NCBI GenBank assembly: GCA_041477005.1
Contig: JBGOUJ010000003.1
Span: 1-48,767, forward strand
Direction of reading: 5' to 3'
Source of the DNA: JBGOUJ01 sp041477005
GTDB lineage: Bacteria > Acidobacteriota > Terriglobia > Bryobacterales > JACQDG01
DNA: 48,767 bases
The notes beneath the pieces were generated by a model. It saw nothing but the letters and a program-made list of their open reading frames with translations, was not told the origin of the DNA and made no database searches. The position numbers were made by a program, and so were the translations under genes. This document shows positions 16,843 to 24,319 of this stretch, piece by piece (positions within the stretch are counted from its first letter, which is position 1; the number at the start of each line of letters is the position of its first letter).

Positions 16843-18209
16843 CAGGCCTCCAACACTTCGACGCGGGTCGAGATCTCCTCGCGCGGGATCAGCGCCGACC
16901 AGTAGGCGACGACCTCGTGCACGGCAGGCTTGCCTTCGCCGAAGCCGGTGGCGGTGGGAGGTCCGTTTAACACCAGTGGCACGACCTCGCGAGTGAAGCG
17001 CTCGACCGCATCGCGATCCTGGCCGCGCACTCCGATCCGCAGTTGGACCTCCGGAGGATCCTCGCAGCCCGGGGCGATCGGGCCGTGGCAGGCGTTGATG
17101 CCGAGAAACTCGGTGTGGATCTCGTCGAAGCGCAAGCCGAGACCGGCTAGGCGCTGGCGGACGGTTTGGTCGGCCGCCGCGGCCTTTTCGCGGGCCTGGG
17201 GCCAACTGTATACCAGGGTTCCGATGGCCTTCCAGCCGGCGGAGTAGGCGATCGATACCTTCAGAAACGGCGTGCGGGGGGCGCCGTGAATACCGGTCAC
17301 CTCGACGCGATCCGGGCCGGCGTCGCGCAACTGAACGGTGGTAAAGTCGGCGACGCAGTCCGGAGTGATGTACTGATGTGGGTCGCCGAGCTCGTAAAGC
17401 AGTTGCTCGGCGACCACCGCCGCCGAAACGCGGCCGCCGGTTCCGGCGTGCTTGGTGACGGCGAAGCTGCCGTCGGGGCGGGCCTCCACGATCGGGTAGC
17501 CGATGTTGGCCATGTCGGGAATGGATTGCCAGTCCACCTGGCAGTTTCCGCCGGTAGTCTGGGCGCCGCATTCGATGATGTGGCCGGCGATGGTCCCGGC
17601 GGCAAGACGGTCCCAATCCTGCTCGTTCCAGCCGAATTCGCGGACCATGGGGGCGAGCGTCAGGGCGGTGTCGGTCGAGCGGCCGGCGATGACGACCTGG
17701 GCGCCGGTCCGCAGGGCTTCGGCCAGGGGGAAGGCGCCGAGATAAGCGTTGGCGCTGAGGACGCGATCGCGGATCGTCCCGAGCGGCTGGCCGGTGTCGA
17801 GATCGCGCATCTCGACGCCGCGGGCCAGCATATCGTCCAGGCGGTCGAAGATGTCATCGCCGCTGACGACGGCGACCTTGAGGCCCGGCGGGACGCCATT
17901 TGCGCCCGCCTGGCGCGCCGTTTCCAGCACGGCTTCCGCGCACGCGCGCGGGTTGACGCCGCCGGCGTTCGCGATGACGCGGACGCGGCCGAGCTTTGGC
18001 AAGATCCGCGCCATCAGGGTGACGAAATCGCGAGCATAGCCGAGGCTGGGATTCGAGCGCTTCTGCTTTTGCAGGATCGACATCGTGATCTCGGCCAGGT
18101 AGTCGAGAGCCAGGTAGTCGAGCGGGCCCTGCTCGATCTGCCGCACGGGCGCTTCGAGCCAGTCCCCCCAGAAGCCCTGGCCGTTAGCGATGCGGATGGA
18201 AGACTTCAT
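16842..18209 (-). CDS. AtuA-like acyclic terpene utilisation family protein (DUF1446)
   Basis: A 455-residue cytoplasmic protein that begins MKSSIRIANGQGFWGDWLEA and contains LDYLALDYLAEITMSIL, NAGGVNPRACAEAVLETAR, VIAGRSTDTALTLAPMVREF and CGAQTTGGN, hallmarks of the AtuA/DUF1446 family. AtuA is needed for citronellol and geraniol catabolism in Pseudomonas, but most homologues outside that pathway have unknown roles and no other terpene gene is seen here. Length agrees with the core family without the C-terminal swivel extension. No Shine-Dalgarno is visible because a GAAGTC-word repeat begins 3 nt upstream of the start. Confidence 0.88.
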   Translation of the reverse strand: MKSSIRIANGQGFWGDWLEAPVRQIEQGPLDYLALDYLAEITMSILQKQKRSNPSLGYARDFVTLMARILPKLGRVRVIANAGGVNPRACAEAVLETARQAGANGVPPGLKVAVVSGDDIFDRLDDMLARGVEMRDLDTGQPLGTIRDRVLSANAYLGAFPLAEALRTGAQVVIAGRSTDTALTLAPMVREFGWNEQDWDRLAAGTIAGHIIECGAQTTGGNCQVDWQSIPDMANIGYPIVEARPDGSFAVTKHAGTGGRVSAAVVAEQLLYELGDPHQYITPDCVADFTTVQLRDAGPDRVEVTGIHGAPRTPFLKVSIAYSAGWKAIGTLVYSWPQAREKAAAADQTVRQRLAGLGLRFDEIHTEFLGINACHGPIAPGCEDPPEVQLRIGVRGQDRDAVERFTREVVPLVLNGPPTATGFGEGKPAVHEVVAYWSALIPREEISTRVEVLEA

Positions 18210-18212
18210 GGG

Positions 18213-18304
18213 AAGCAGGAGTCGGAAGCCAGAAGTCAGAAGTCAGGAGCCAGAATAACACCTCGCGGTTCGGATTCACCCTTCTGACTCCGACTTCCGA
18301 CTTC
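18213..18304. repeat. Inverted short-word repeat (GAAGTCAG family) upstream of the AtuA-like gene
   Basis: The left arm has repeated words GGAGTCGGAAG, CAGAAGTCAGAAGTCAGG; the right arm carries their complement (CTTCTGACTCCGACTTCCGA). The two halves are separated by about 30 nt and can form an imperfect hairpin. It abuts the start codon at 18209. Confidence 0.6.
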
Positions 18305-18382
18305 TCCTATCTGGGGCCGCGGGTCAGGTCTGCGGGGCGCCGTTTCCGCGACTTCACGGGTAGCGGCTGCAATGCTTTCGCC

Positions 18383-18817
18383 TTATCGCCAGACCCACCA
18401 CAGCAGGAGCGCCAGGCAGCCGAGACCGGAAAAGAGCAACAGCGCCCGCCAGAAACGGAGCGCTGGGGTTGGGGGCGGCGGTGGCTCGGCCGCGCGAAGG
18501 GCCGCCAGGGCCTTTTTCTGCGCCTCCGGCGGAAGGCTTTGGAGTATCTGGAAGATCTGCTCGCGGCCGTGCTCGTCGGCGATGACGATGGTCTCGGCAT
18601 TGGGACCGGCGATGGCTTTGCGGAGCTGCCGGCGCAGGTCGGGCGGCAGCTCGTCGAGCGAGTGGTAGATGGCGTCGGCTTTTCCGGCCGCCACCCGGAC
18701 ACTCGATGTGCTGATCAGGCCAAGCTTGCTTCGATCGAATGCCCGGTCGCACTGCACGCAGCGCTTGCGTCCCAGATCCAGAATGTTCAGCTTCCGACCG
18801 CAACTCGGGCACGTCAT
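18383..18817 (-). CDS. Zinc-ribbon protein with a C-terminal membrane anchor
   Basis: A 144-residue protein with an N-terminal zinc ribbon, CPSCGRKLNILDLGRKRCVQC (two CxxC pairs, residues 3-23), a central helical part rich in charged residues (DELPPDLRRQLRKAI, EQIFQILQSLPPEAQKKALA), a polyproline linker PPPPPTP, and a C-terminal transmembrane segment (about 124-142, LLLFSGLGCLALLLWWVW). The topology suggests a tail-anchored cytoplasmic regulator or adaptor. It starts 3 nt after the stop of the LysR gene on the same strand, so they form a two-gene operon. Not recognised as a named family. Confidence 0.75.
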   Translation of the reverse strand: MTCPSCGRKLNILDLGRKRCVQCDRAFDRSKLGLISTSSVRVAAGKADAIYHSLDELPPDLRRQLRKAIAGPNAETIVIADEHGREQIFQILQSLPPEAQKKALAALRAAEPPPPPTPALRFWRALLLFSGLGCLALLLWWVWR

Positions 18818-18820
18818 GGT

Positions 18821-19738
18821 TCAACCGGCCACTGGAAGCGCCTGGCCGCCCTCCGCCTGCTTGGCGAAATCGAGCACCACTTCAATGAATCCGAGCGCCG
18901 CCCGCGAGAGCGGCTTGTCGCGGCGGTAGATCAGGCCGAGGGTCCGGTGCAGGGGCAGGGGAGCGAGCGGCAGGTCCTTGAGCTGCCGCGTCTGGATCTC
19001 CTCGCGAGCGCTCGACACAGCCAGGAAGGCAATTCCCAGGCCGGCCATCACGAAGCGCTTGATCATCTCGCTCGATTCCAATTCCATAGAAACCCGAACG
19101 CTCGCCTCGACCGGTTCCAGAAACTGGTCGATGTAGGAACGCGTCCGGCCGCCTTTGGGCAACAGCAGCGGGTGTTGGGCGGCCTCCTTGGCGGTCACCG
19201 CCCGGGCGCGCGCCAGCGGATGCCCCGGCGGAACGAACAGCCGGATCTCGTCGCTGTAGATCCTGACTATTTCCAGCTTCCGCTCCTGGATCGGCAATTG
19301 CGTGATGGCAAAATCAACCGCATTTTCGAGCACCGCCTGCACGGCCCGGGCGCCATACGCCCGCGACACCTGCAACTGCACTTCCGGAAATCGTTTCTTA
19401 TAGCTCGAAAATACACTCGGCAGCACGTGGATGCAGGTGGCCTCGTTGGCCGCAATCACCAGCTCGCCTTTCGGAATGCGGTCCAGCTCGGCTACCGCCT
19501 CGATGGCGCGGCGGCGCACTTCCAGCAGTTGCTGGGCGTACTCGGTGAAGATCTTGCCGGCTGTCGTCAGTGAGATCCGGCTGCCGAAGCGCTCGAACAG
19601 CGCCGTGCCAAGCTCCTGTTCCATCTGGCGGATTTGCGCGCTGATAGCCGGCTGCGTCCGAAAACACGTCTGCGCGGCGCGGGAAAAGCTCTTCAGCCGC
19701 ACGATTTCCAGAAACGTATGAAGCTGATCGAAATCCAT
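18821..19738 (-). CDS. LysR-family transcriptional regulator
   Basis: A 305-residue regulator. The start at 19738 gives the usual N-terminus MDFDQLHTFLEIVRLKSFSR; the frame is open far upstream, but those codons are outside the family. The winged helix-turn-helix is at about 1-65 (AAQTCFRTQPAISAQIRQME) and the effector-binding domain follows (GELVIAANEATCIHVLPSVF, LFVPPGHPLARA, LPKGGRTRSYIDQFL). Family length is normal. It is divergent from a cytochrome c gene, with an LTTR box 62 bp from its start, so it probably represses itself and may control the cytochrome gene. The inducer is unknown; resemblance to CbbR or CysB types could not be decided. Confidence 0.9.
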   Translation of the reverse strand: MDFDQLHTFLEIVRLKSFSRAAQTCFRTQPAISAQIRQMEQELGTALFERFGSRISLTTAGKIFTEYAQQLLEVRRRAIEAVAELDRIPKGELVIAANEATCIHVLPSVFSSYKKRFPEVQLQVSRAYGARAVQAVLENAVDFAITQLPIQERKLEIVRIYSDEIRLFVPPGHPLARARAVTAKEAAQHPLLLPKGGRTRSYIDQFLEPVEASVRVSMELESSEMIKRFVMAGLGIAFLAVSSAREEIQTRQLKDLPLAPLPLHRTLGLIYRRDKPLSRAALGFIEVVLDFAKQAEGGQALPVAG

Positions 19739-19800
19739 GAAAAGCCGCAGGCCCCCGGGGCCCATAGCTAACAGCCTACCTTCCCGGGAGCGATCCGAAA

Positions 19801-19817
19801 TATCAATCCGGCTGATA
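19801..19817. promoter_or_regulatory. LysR-type regulator binding box
   Basis: TATCA-N7-TGATA is a perfect inverted repeat containing T-N11-A (T at 19803, A at 19815), the LTTR box. A second overlapping dyad, GATA-N5-TATC (19814-19826), shares the right half-site, giving two adjacent sites as is common for LTTR activation or repression sites. Located between the LysR start (19738) and the cytochrome start (20007). Confidence 0.6.
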
Positions 19818-19875
19818 GAAATTATCTGTTTCCGCTTGGGCAAGGATGGCTGCTTAAATAGAAGGCACTTGGACC

Positions 19876-19914
19876 TCGTGGTGGGGCGGAAGGGTGGATA
19901 CCGCCACCACGACG
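19876..19914. other. GC-rich hairpin in the LysR-cytochrome c divergent region
   Basis: Nearly complementary arms CGTGGTGG-GGCGG and CCGCCACCACG, separated by 11 nt, fold into a stable stem with a small bulge. It lies between the LTTR box and the cytochrome promoter. Role unknown. Confidence 0.35.
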
Positions 19915-19971
19915 CCGCACCTTCACCCGGGGGCCGGCTTCCGCCGGGGTCCGGAAGGATTCTGTCGCCCC

Positions 19972-19999
19972 TTGCCAAGGGCACCTCGGCAATTATAGC
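19972..19999 (+). promoter_or_regulatory. Putative promoter for the cytochrome c gene
   Basis: TTGCCA (19972-19977), a 16-bp spacer and TATAGC (19994-19999). The -10 ends 7 nt before the ATG at 20007, so the leader would be very short; there is only a weak TCAGG before the ATG. Confidence 0.4.
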
Positions 20000-20006
20000 A
20001 TCAGGC

Positions 20007-20429
20007 ATGCGCTCAAGAACTCTTCTCGTAGTAACGGCCCTTCTGACAGGGACGCTGGCAGGTGTTGCCGCGGGGCAGGATAACGCGGCGGTGATGGCCC
20101 GGGGGAAATACCTGGTCGAGAGCGTCGGGATGTGCCAGACGTGCCACACCCCGAAGCTGGAGAGCGGCGAGCTGGATAAGTCCAAGTGGATGAAGAGCGC
20201 CGTGCTCGACATCCAGCCGCTCAAAACCATTCCCAAGTGGCACAAGACGGCCCCGGACCTGACTCCTTCCGGGCAACTGTTCAAGAAGTGGGGGCCCGAT
20301 GGGATCGTCAAGTTTCTGGAGACTGGTAAGAACCCCAGGGGCAACGAGGCCGATCCGCCCATGCCGGCCTATCGTCTGAGCCACGAGGACGCAGTGGCCA
20401 TTGTGGAGTACTTGAAGACGTTGCCGTAG
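20007..20429 (+). CDS. Secreted c-type cytochrome (class I, single heme)
   Basis: About 140 residues from ATG 20007. A signal peptide (MRSRTLLVVTALLTGTLAGV) is followed by one heme site CQTCH at 43-47 and a likely axial methionine in DPPMPAYRLS near 120. The end, DAVAIVEYLKTLP, is the classic last helix of class I cytochrome c. It should be a periplasmic electron carrier. It is transcribed away from the LysR/zinc-ribbon operon, which may regulate it. The frame is open further upstream through the regulatory region, but that stretch holds the LTTR box and is non-coding. Confidence 0.9.
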   Translation: MRSRTLLVVTALLTGTLAGVAAGQDNAAVMARGKYLVESVGMCQTCHTPKLESGELDKSKWMKSAVLDIQPLKTIPKWHKTAPDLTPSGQLFKKWGPDGIVKFLETGKNPRGNEADPPMPAYRLSHEDAVAIVEYLKTLP

Positions 20430-20460
20430 CGCGCAAGCCACGCGCCCGTTTAGGCCCCGT

Positions 20461-21219
20461 TTAGGCGCGGTTCAGTTCCGTCCACAGGGCCCGGTAGTAG
20501 CCCAGGAAGCGGTCGGGCTCTTTGCTCTCCGCGGCCTCGCAGAGGGTCCAGCGATCGTATCCCGTCTTGCGCATCAGGGTGAACAGCTCGCGCCAGGGGT
20601 AGGAGCTGGAGAGCTCGTTGATGTGACAGCTCTTCAGGTAGGGGCGCAGCAGGTCGAAGTACTGCTGGAGCGACCCTTCGACCATGTCGGTGGGGTAGGA
20701 GTTCCAGCAGGCGCCCACGGACTTGTGGTTGGCTTCCTTCAGCATGGCGTGGATGTTGGGTGGGCGGGCGGTTTCGGTCCCGTGGACCTCCAGCCAGATC
20801 TCGACCCCGTAGCGAGCGCCGTGCTCGCCGCACTCGCGCAGGGACCGGCCGATGTTCTGGATGGTGGTGTCGTGGGAGATGCCGGGGGCGAAGCCGTTGG
20901 GGCGCACCTTGACGCCGTAGGCCCCGAGATCGTGCGCCAGCTCGATGAACTGCTTGCACTCGGCCACGTTGCGAGCGCGAACGGCCGGATCGGCGGAATG
21001 AAACTCGCAGGTCGATCCCAGGCTCAGCAGCCGCACTTTGCCGCGGGCAAAACGGTCCCGCACCTTCTCGCGCTCCTCTTTTGAGAGAGAGGGCTCGACG
21101 CCGTGCTTGTGGGTCGTTCGCAGCTCCACGGCGGTGAAACCCGCCGCCTCCAGTTTGTGAATGATCGTCTCTATATCCCAATCCTTGGCGACGTTGTATG
21201 TGACCAAGCCGAGTTGCAT
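20461..21219 (-). CDS. Sugar phosphate isomerase/epimerase (AP endonuclease 2-like TIM barrel)
   Basis: A 252-residue cytoplasmic TIM-barrel protein of the xylose isomerase-like superfamily. It starts MQLGLVTYNVAKDWDIETI and carries typical metal-ligand strands: Glu in AAGFTAVELRTTH, His in STCEFHSADP, Glu in GVEIWLEVHGT, Asn/Asp positions near VGACWNSYPTDM, and His/Glu at KSCHINELSS and RWTLCEAAES. The superfamily isomerises or epimerises sugars, including inosose and hydroxypyruvate, so the substrate cannot be told. No signal peptide, unlike the related protein at 39561. Upstream on the same strand TAGAAT (21259-21264) could be its -10. Convergent with the cytochrome gene, 31 nt apart. Confidence 0.85.
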   Translation of the reverse strand: MQLGLVTYNVAKDWDIETIIHKLEAAGFTAVELRTTHKHGVEPSLSKEEREKVRDRFARGKVRLLSLGSTCEFHSADPAVRARNVAECKQFIELAHDLGAYGVKVRPNGFAPGISHDTTIQNIGRSLRECGEHGARYGVEIWLEVHGTETARPPNIHAMLKEANHKSVGACWNSYPTDMVEGSLQQYFDLLRPYLKSCHINELSSSYPWRELFTLMRKTGYDRWTLCEAAESKEPDRFLGYYRALWTELNRA

Positions 21220-21285
21220 AGGCGCTATTCTCCATGCAAGCGGACGCTTGCCCCACCAATTCTAGCGCAAGGCGAGCCGGTGAAT

Positions 21286-21327
21286 GGGGCAAAGAAATGC
21301 CCCGGCGTCCTGGGCAGACGCCGGGGC
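21286..21327. ncRNA. Two mutually exclusive hairpins (possible switch or terminator)
   Basis: Hairpin A is GGGGCA (21286-21291), loop AAGAAA, TGCCCC (21298-21303). Hairpin B is a perfect 11-bp stem GCCCCGGCGTC (21299-21309), 7-nt loop, GACGCCGGGGC (21317-21327). They share 21299-21303, so only one can form at a time. No U-tract follows B on either strand. Whether this is RNA at all, and on which strand, is unknown. Confidence 0.35.
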
Positions 21328-21376
21328 TTGCTCAGAGGGGCAGGCGACGATCTGGGTCTCGCCGCCGGGGATGCTT

Positions 21377-21395
21377 GTAAGCCGTATCGGCTTAC
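21377..21395. other. Perfect 8-bp hairpin GTAAGCCG-TAT-CGGCTTAC
   Basis: GTAAGCCG (21377-21384), TAT loop, CGGCTTAC (21388-21395). It could be an RNA stem or a dimeric regulator site. Confidence 0.35.
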
Positions 21396-21544
21396 GTTGC
21401 CGCCTTAGCGAGCAATTGTCATGCCAGAAGTGAAATGATTGAACACAAAGAACTTGACTGATTGGGAGGGCGGGGAGCGGTGCCGGGCGGATGCCAGAGG
21501 GCTGGAGGAAATGACGCACTCTATGGGTTTTTTACTCGGTTGAC

Positions 21545-21633
21545 GATCCCGAGCCGGGGCGCCCCCTGAGCCGCGAGGAGCGTTTCCCGTTGCTCGGAAA
21601 CTTCACGGGCCGGGGGGCCGCCCTCGGGGATTC
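21545..21633 (+). ncRNA. Candidate structured leader upstream of metK
   Basis: An outer stem pairs ATCCCGAG (21546-21553) with CTCGGGGAT (21623-21631; one bulged G). Inside it are GTTTCC (21582-21587) with GGAAAC (21596-21601) around an 8-nt loop, the self-complementary GGGGCGCCCC (21556-21565), and a GGGCC...GGCC pairing near 21607-21618. This gives a multi-branched fold about 145 nt before the metK start. The known SAM-I, SAM-II and SAH consensus cores were not found. In high-GC DNA some pairing arises by chance, so this is a candidate only. Confidence 0.3.
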
Positions 21634-21778
21634 TGGTACCAGTTGGCTGAAGTTCCATTGACGGCGCGCCAGGTTTTTGCTAGGTTCGGTTAAGCCCCGG
21701 CCATTTTGATCCGCTCTCAGAAGGTGCGTAAGCTGAAAGCGACAGCAGGGGATATCTTGCTTAGATGGAGGCATCTGC

Positions 21779-22945
21779 TTGGCCATACCGCATCGCAGAC
21801 TTTTTACCTCTGAATCGGTTACAGAAGGGCACCCCGACAAGATCGCCGACCAGGTCTCCGACGCCGTCCTGGACGCCGTGCTGGAACAGGATCCCAAGGG
21901 GCGGGTTGCCTGTGAGACCCTGCTGACGACCGGGCTTTGCCTGATCGCCGGCGAGATTACGACCATCGCCCGGGTGGACTACGAGAAGATCGCGCGCGAG
22001 ACGATCCGGGGCGTCGGCTATACCCGGGCAAAGTACGGGTTTGATTGCGATTCCTGCGCGGTGGTGACGGCCGTCCACCGCCAGTCCCCCGACATTGCCA
22101 TGGGCGTGGACCGGGACGGCGCGGGCGACCAGGGAATGATGTTCGGTTACGCCTGTGACGAAACCGAGGAGTTGATGCCGCTCCCCATCATGCTGGCCCA
22201 TCAACTCGTGCGCCGGCTCTCGGAAGTGCGGCGGTTCGGGACGCTGAAGTACCTCCGGCCGGACGGCAAATCACAGGTCACCGTCGAATACGAGGGCGAC
22301 CGGGCGGTTCGATTGGACGCGGTGGTGGTTTCGACGCAGCACGGCGCCGAAGTGGAGCAGGAACGGCTCCGGACCGAGGTCGCCGAGCACGTAATTCTGC
22401 CGGTGATGCCCAAGCAGATGCTGGATTCGAAGACCAAGATCCACATTAACCCTACCGGCCGTTTCGAAGTGGGTGGGCCGGCGGGAGATACGGGGCTAAC
22501 GGGCCGCAAGATCATTGTCGATACGTACGGAGGTATGGGACGGCACGGCGGCGGAGCGTTCTCGGGCAAGGACCCCACCAAGGTGGACCGCTCGGCCTGT
22601 TACATGGCCCGCCACATCGCCAAGAACATCGTGGCGGCCGGCTTGGCCCGGCGATGCGAGGTCCAGTTGGCCTATGCGATCGGCGTGGCGGACCCCGTCT
22701 CGGTGCTGGTGGATTCCCTCGGCACCGGCCAAATCGACGATCCGCAACTGGCCGAGATGGTGCGGGCGGTTTTCCCGTTGACTCCCCGTGGCATCATCGA
22801 ATACCTCCAGCTCCGCCGTCCGATTTACAAGCGCACCGCTGCCTACGGGCACTTCGGGCGAAACGAGGAAGGCTTTACCTGGGAGCAGACGAGCAAGGCG
22901 GAGGCTCTTCGCTCGGAGACTGGAGCGGCTACGGCCAGGGTCTGA
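21779..22945 (+). CDS. metK: S-adenosylmethionine synthetase
   Basis: This makes S-adenosylmethionine from methionine and ATP in the cytoplasm. The 388-residue protein has FTSESVTEGHPDKIADQVSD (9-28, with the metal/ATP His-Pro-Asp), GDQGMMFGYACDETEELMP (central), GGPAGDTGLTGRKIIVDTYG and GGGAFSGKDPTKVDRSACY (about 255-273). Length is standard. The start is TTG at 21779, chosen because GGAGG lies 8 nt upstream and the coding similarity begins there; no in-frame ATG is nearby. ahcY follows 61 nt downstream on the same strand, so SAM synthesis and removal of SAH are probably co-expressed. The long leader may carry regulation. Confidence 0.97.
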   Translation: MAIPHRRLFTSESVTEGHPDKIADQVSDAVLDAVLEQDPKGRVACETLLTTGLCLIAGEITTIARVDYEKIARETIRGVGYTRAKYGFDCDSCAVVTAVHRQSPDIAMGVDRDGAGDQGMMFGYACDETEELMPLPIMLAHQLVRRLSEVRRFGTLKYLRPDGKSQVTVEYEGDRAVRLDAVVVSTQHGAEVEQERLRTEVAEHVILPVMPKQMLDSKTKIHINPTGRFEVGGPAGDTGLTGRKIIVDTYGGMGRHGGGAFSGKDPTKVDRSACYMARHIAKNIVAAGLARRCEVQLAYAIGVADPVSVLVDSLGTGQIDDPQLAEMVRAVFPLTPRGIIEYLQLRRPIYKRTAAYGHFGRNEEGFTWEQTSKAEALRSETGAATARV

Positions 22946-22961
22946 CGGATTGCTCCACGAT

Positions 22962-23002
22962 TTTCAATCGACCAGTCAACAAAGCAACAAATCACCCAAC
23001 AT
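22962..23002 (+). repeat. Short-word repeat (CAACAAATCA family) between metK and ahcY
   Basis: Degenerate tandem 8-9-mers of the type CAATCGACCAGTCAACAAAG and CAACAAATCACC end directly before the ahcY ATG. The same word family precedes tldD (24284-24316) and forms an inverted pair at 44526-44616. Confidence 0.55.
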
Positions 23003-23006
23003 TCTA

Positions 23007-24266
23007 ATGTCGACACCCAACGACGTAAAAGATCTCACTCTGGCCGAGACCGGCAAGCGGCGCATCGAGTGGGCCTTTCAGTCCATGCCGGTGCTGCAGA
23101 CGATCCGCAAGCAGTTCATCAAGTCGCAGCCTTTGACCGGCGTCCGCATTTCGGCCTGCCTGCACGTGACGACCGAGACGGCCAATCTCATGGTCGCCCT
23201 GCGGGACGGCGGGGCTTCCGTGGTGCTGTCCGCTTCGAATCCGCTTTCCACCCAGGATGACGTGGCGGCTTCGCTGGTTAAGGATTGCGGCATTCCGGTC
23301 TATGCCATCAAAGGCGAGGGCAACGATACCTATTATTCCCACATTACCGCCGCCGTGGATCACCGGCCGCAGATCACGATGGACGACGGCGCCGATCTGG
23401 TCCACATGCTCCACACCTCGCGCCAGGAAATGGCGGCCGGGGTGCTGGCCGGCACCGAGGAAACCACCACCGGCGTGATTCGCCTGCGGGCCATGGCCAA
23501 GCAGGGCGTGCTGAAGTTTCCCATCGTGGCCGTCAACGACGCCTTGACCAAGCACTTGTTCGACAACCGTTACGGCACCGGTCAATCGACCATCGACGGC
23601 ATCCTGCGCGCCACCAACATCCTGTTCGCCGGGCTCTCGGTGGTGGTGGCGGGCTACGGGTGGTGCGGCCGCGGACTGGCCCTCCGCGCTAGCGGCTTGG
23701 GCGCCCACGTGATCGTCACCGAGGTGGACCCGACCCGCGCGCTCGAAGCGCTGATGGACGGCTACCGGGTCATGTCGATGCTGGACGCGGCCGCCATCGG
23801 TGACGTCTTCATCACCGTGACGGGTGACAAGGGCGTCATCACCAGCGAGCATTTCGAGCGGATGAAGAACGGCGCCATCCTGGCCAACTCCGGTCACTTC
23901 AACGTCGAGATCGACCTGGAGTGCCTGGCCCGCATGTCCGGCTCGCGCCGGATAGTCCGCGAGTTTGTCGAGGAGTTTACGATCGGCGGCAGGAAGATCT
24001 TCGTGTTGGGCGACGGCCGCCTCATCAACCTGGCCGCTGCCGAGGGCCATCCCGCCTCGGTGATGGACATGAGCTTCGCCAACCAGGCGCTGGCGGTCGA
24101 ATACATAGTCAAGAACCACTCCAAGCTCGAAAAGAAGGTCTACCCGGTGCCGGAGGACCTCGACAAGCGAGTGGCCCAGATGAAACTGGAATCGATGGGA
24201 ATCAAGATCGACCGGCTGACGGCGGACCAGGAGAAGTATCTCTCCAGTTGGGGCGAAGGAACCTAA
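23007..24266 (+). CDS. ahcY: Adenosylhomocysteinase
   Basis: Hydrolyses S-adenosylhomocysteine to adenosine and homocysteine, relieving product inhibition of methyltransferases. 419 residues from ATG 23007. Motifs: VLSASNPLSTQDDVAASL, GNDTYYSHITAAVDHRPQ, MDDGADLVHMLH (substrate), EETTTGVIRLRAM, and the NAD-binding Rossmann loop VVVAGYGWCGRGLALRASG at about 211-229, then EVDPTRALEALMDGYRV. The C-terminus is YLSSWGEGT rather than the longer KPDHYRY of many enzymes, so it belongs to the shorter type that lacks the approximately 40-residue insert. The frame is open upstream into the end of metK, but ATG 23007 fits the family. A short-word repeat abuts the start and no Shine-Dalgarno is seen. Confidence 0.96.
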   Translation: MSTPNDVKDLTLAETGKRRIEWAFQSMPVLQTIRKQFIKSQPLTGVRISACLHVTTETANLMVALRDGGASVVLSASNPLSTQDDVAASLVKDCGIPVYAIKGEGNDTYYSHITAAVDHRPQITMDDGADLVHMLHTSRQEMAAGVLAGTEETTTGVIRLRAMAKQGVLKFPIVAVNDALTKHLFDNRYGTGQSTIDGILRATNILFAGLSVVVAGYGWCGRGLALRASGLGAHVIVTEVDPTRALEALMDGYRVMSMLDAAAIGDVFITVTGDKGVITSEHFERMKNGAILANSGHFNVEIDLECLARMSGSRRIVREFVEEFTIGGRKIFVLGDGRLINLAAAEGHPASVMDMSFANQALAVEYIVKNHSKLEKKVYPVPEDLDKRVAQMKLESMGIKIDRLTADQEKYLSSWGEGT

Positions 24267-24283
24267 GGGAATTTTCGGGGAGT

Positions 24284-24316
24284 GTTCAATCGACAAATCA
24301 ACAAATCGCCAAATCA
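24284..24316 (+). repeat. Short-word repeat (CAACAAATCG family) between ahcY and tldD
   Basis: Words CAATCGACAAATCAACAAAT and CGCCAAATCATA end 3 nt before the tldD ATG. Same family as 22962-23002 and 44526-44616. Confidence 0.55.
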
Positions 24317-24319
24317 TAA

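Larger units (their letters stand above)
21220..21778. other. Long gene-free region between the isomerase gene and metK, rich in hairpins
   Basis: About 560 bp with no convincing gene. It holds the promoter side of the minus-strand isomerase gene, two mutually exclusive hairpins (21286-21327), a perfect 8-bp hairpin (21377-21395), a T6 run (21526-21531), and a branched fold (21545-21633) upstream of metK. A weak plus-strand promoter (TTGACG at 21658-21663, 17 bp, TAGGTT at 21681-21686) is possible; if it were the only promoter, the branched fold would be outside the mRNA. Two short minus-strand frames here are not supported. Confidence 0.6.

Noticed and set aside
21570..21670. SAH riboswitch upstream of metK/ahcY
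   Set aside because: CGAGGAGCG and a later ACGGCGC resemble pieces of the consensus, but the closing stem does not pair and the conserved GCUCGG segment is not in its place.
21262..21966. Two minus-strand open frames (85 and 144 codons) upstream of and into metK
   Set aside because: One runs antisense into metK and the other through hairpins; neither has a ribosome binding site or a recognisable protein.
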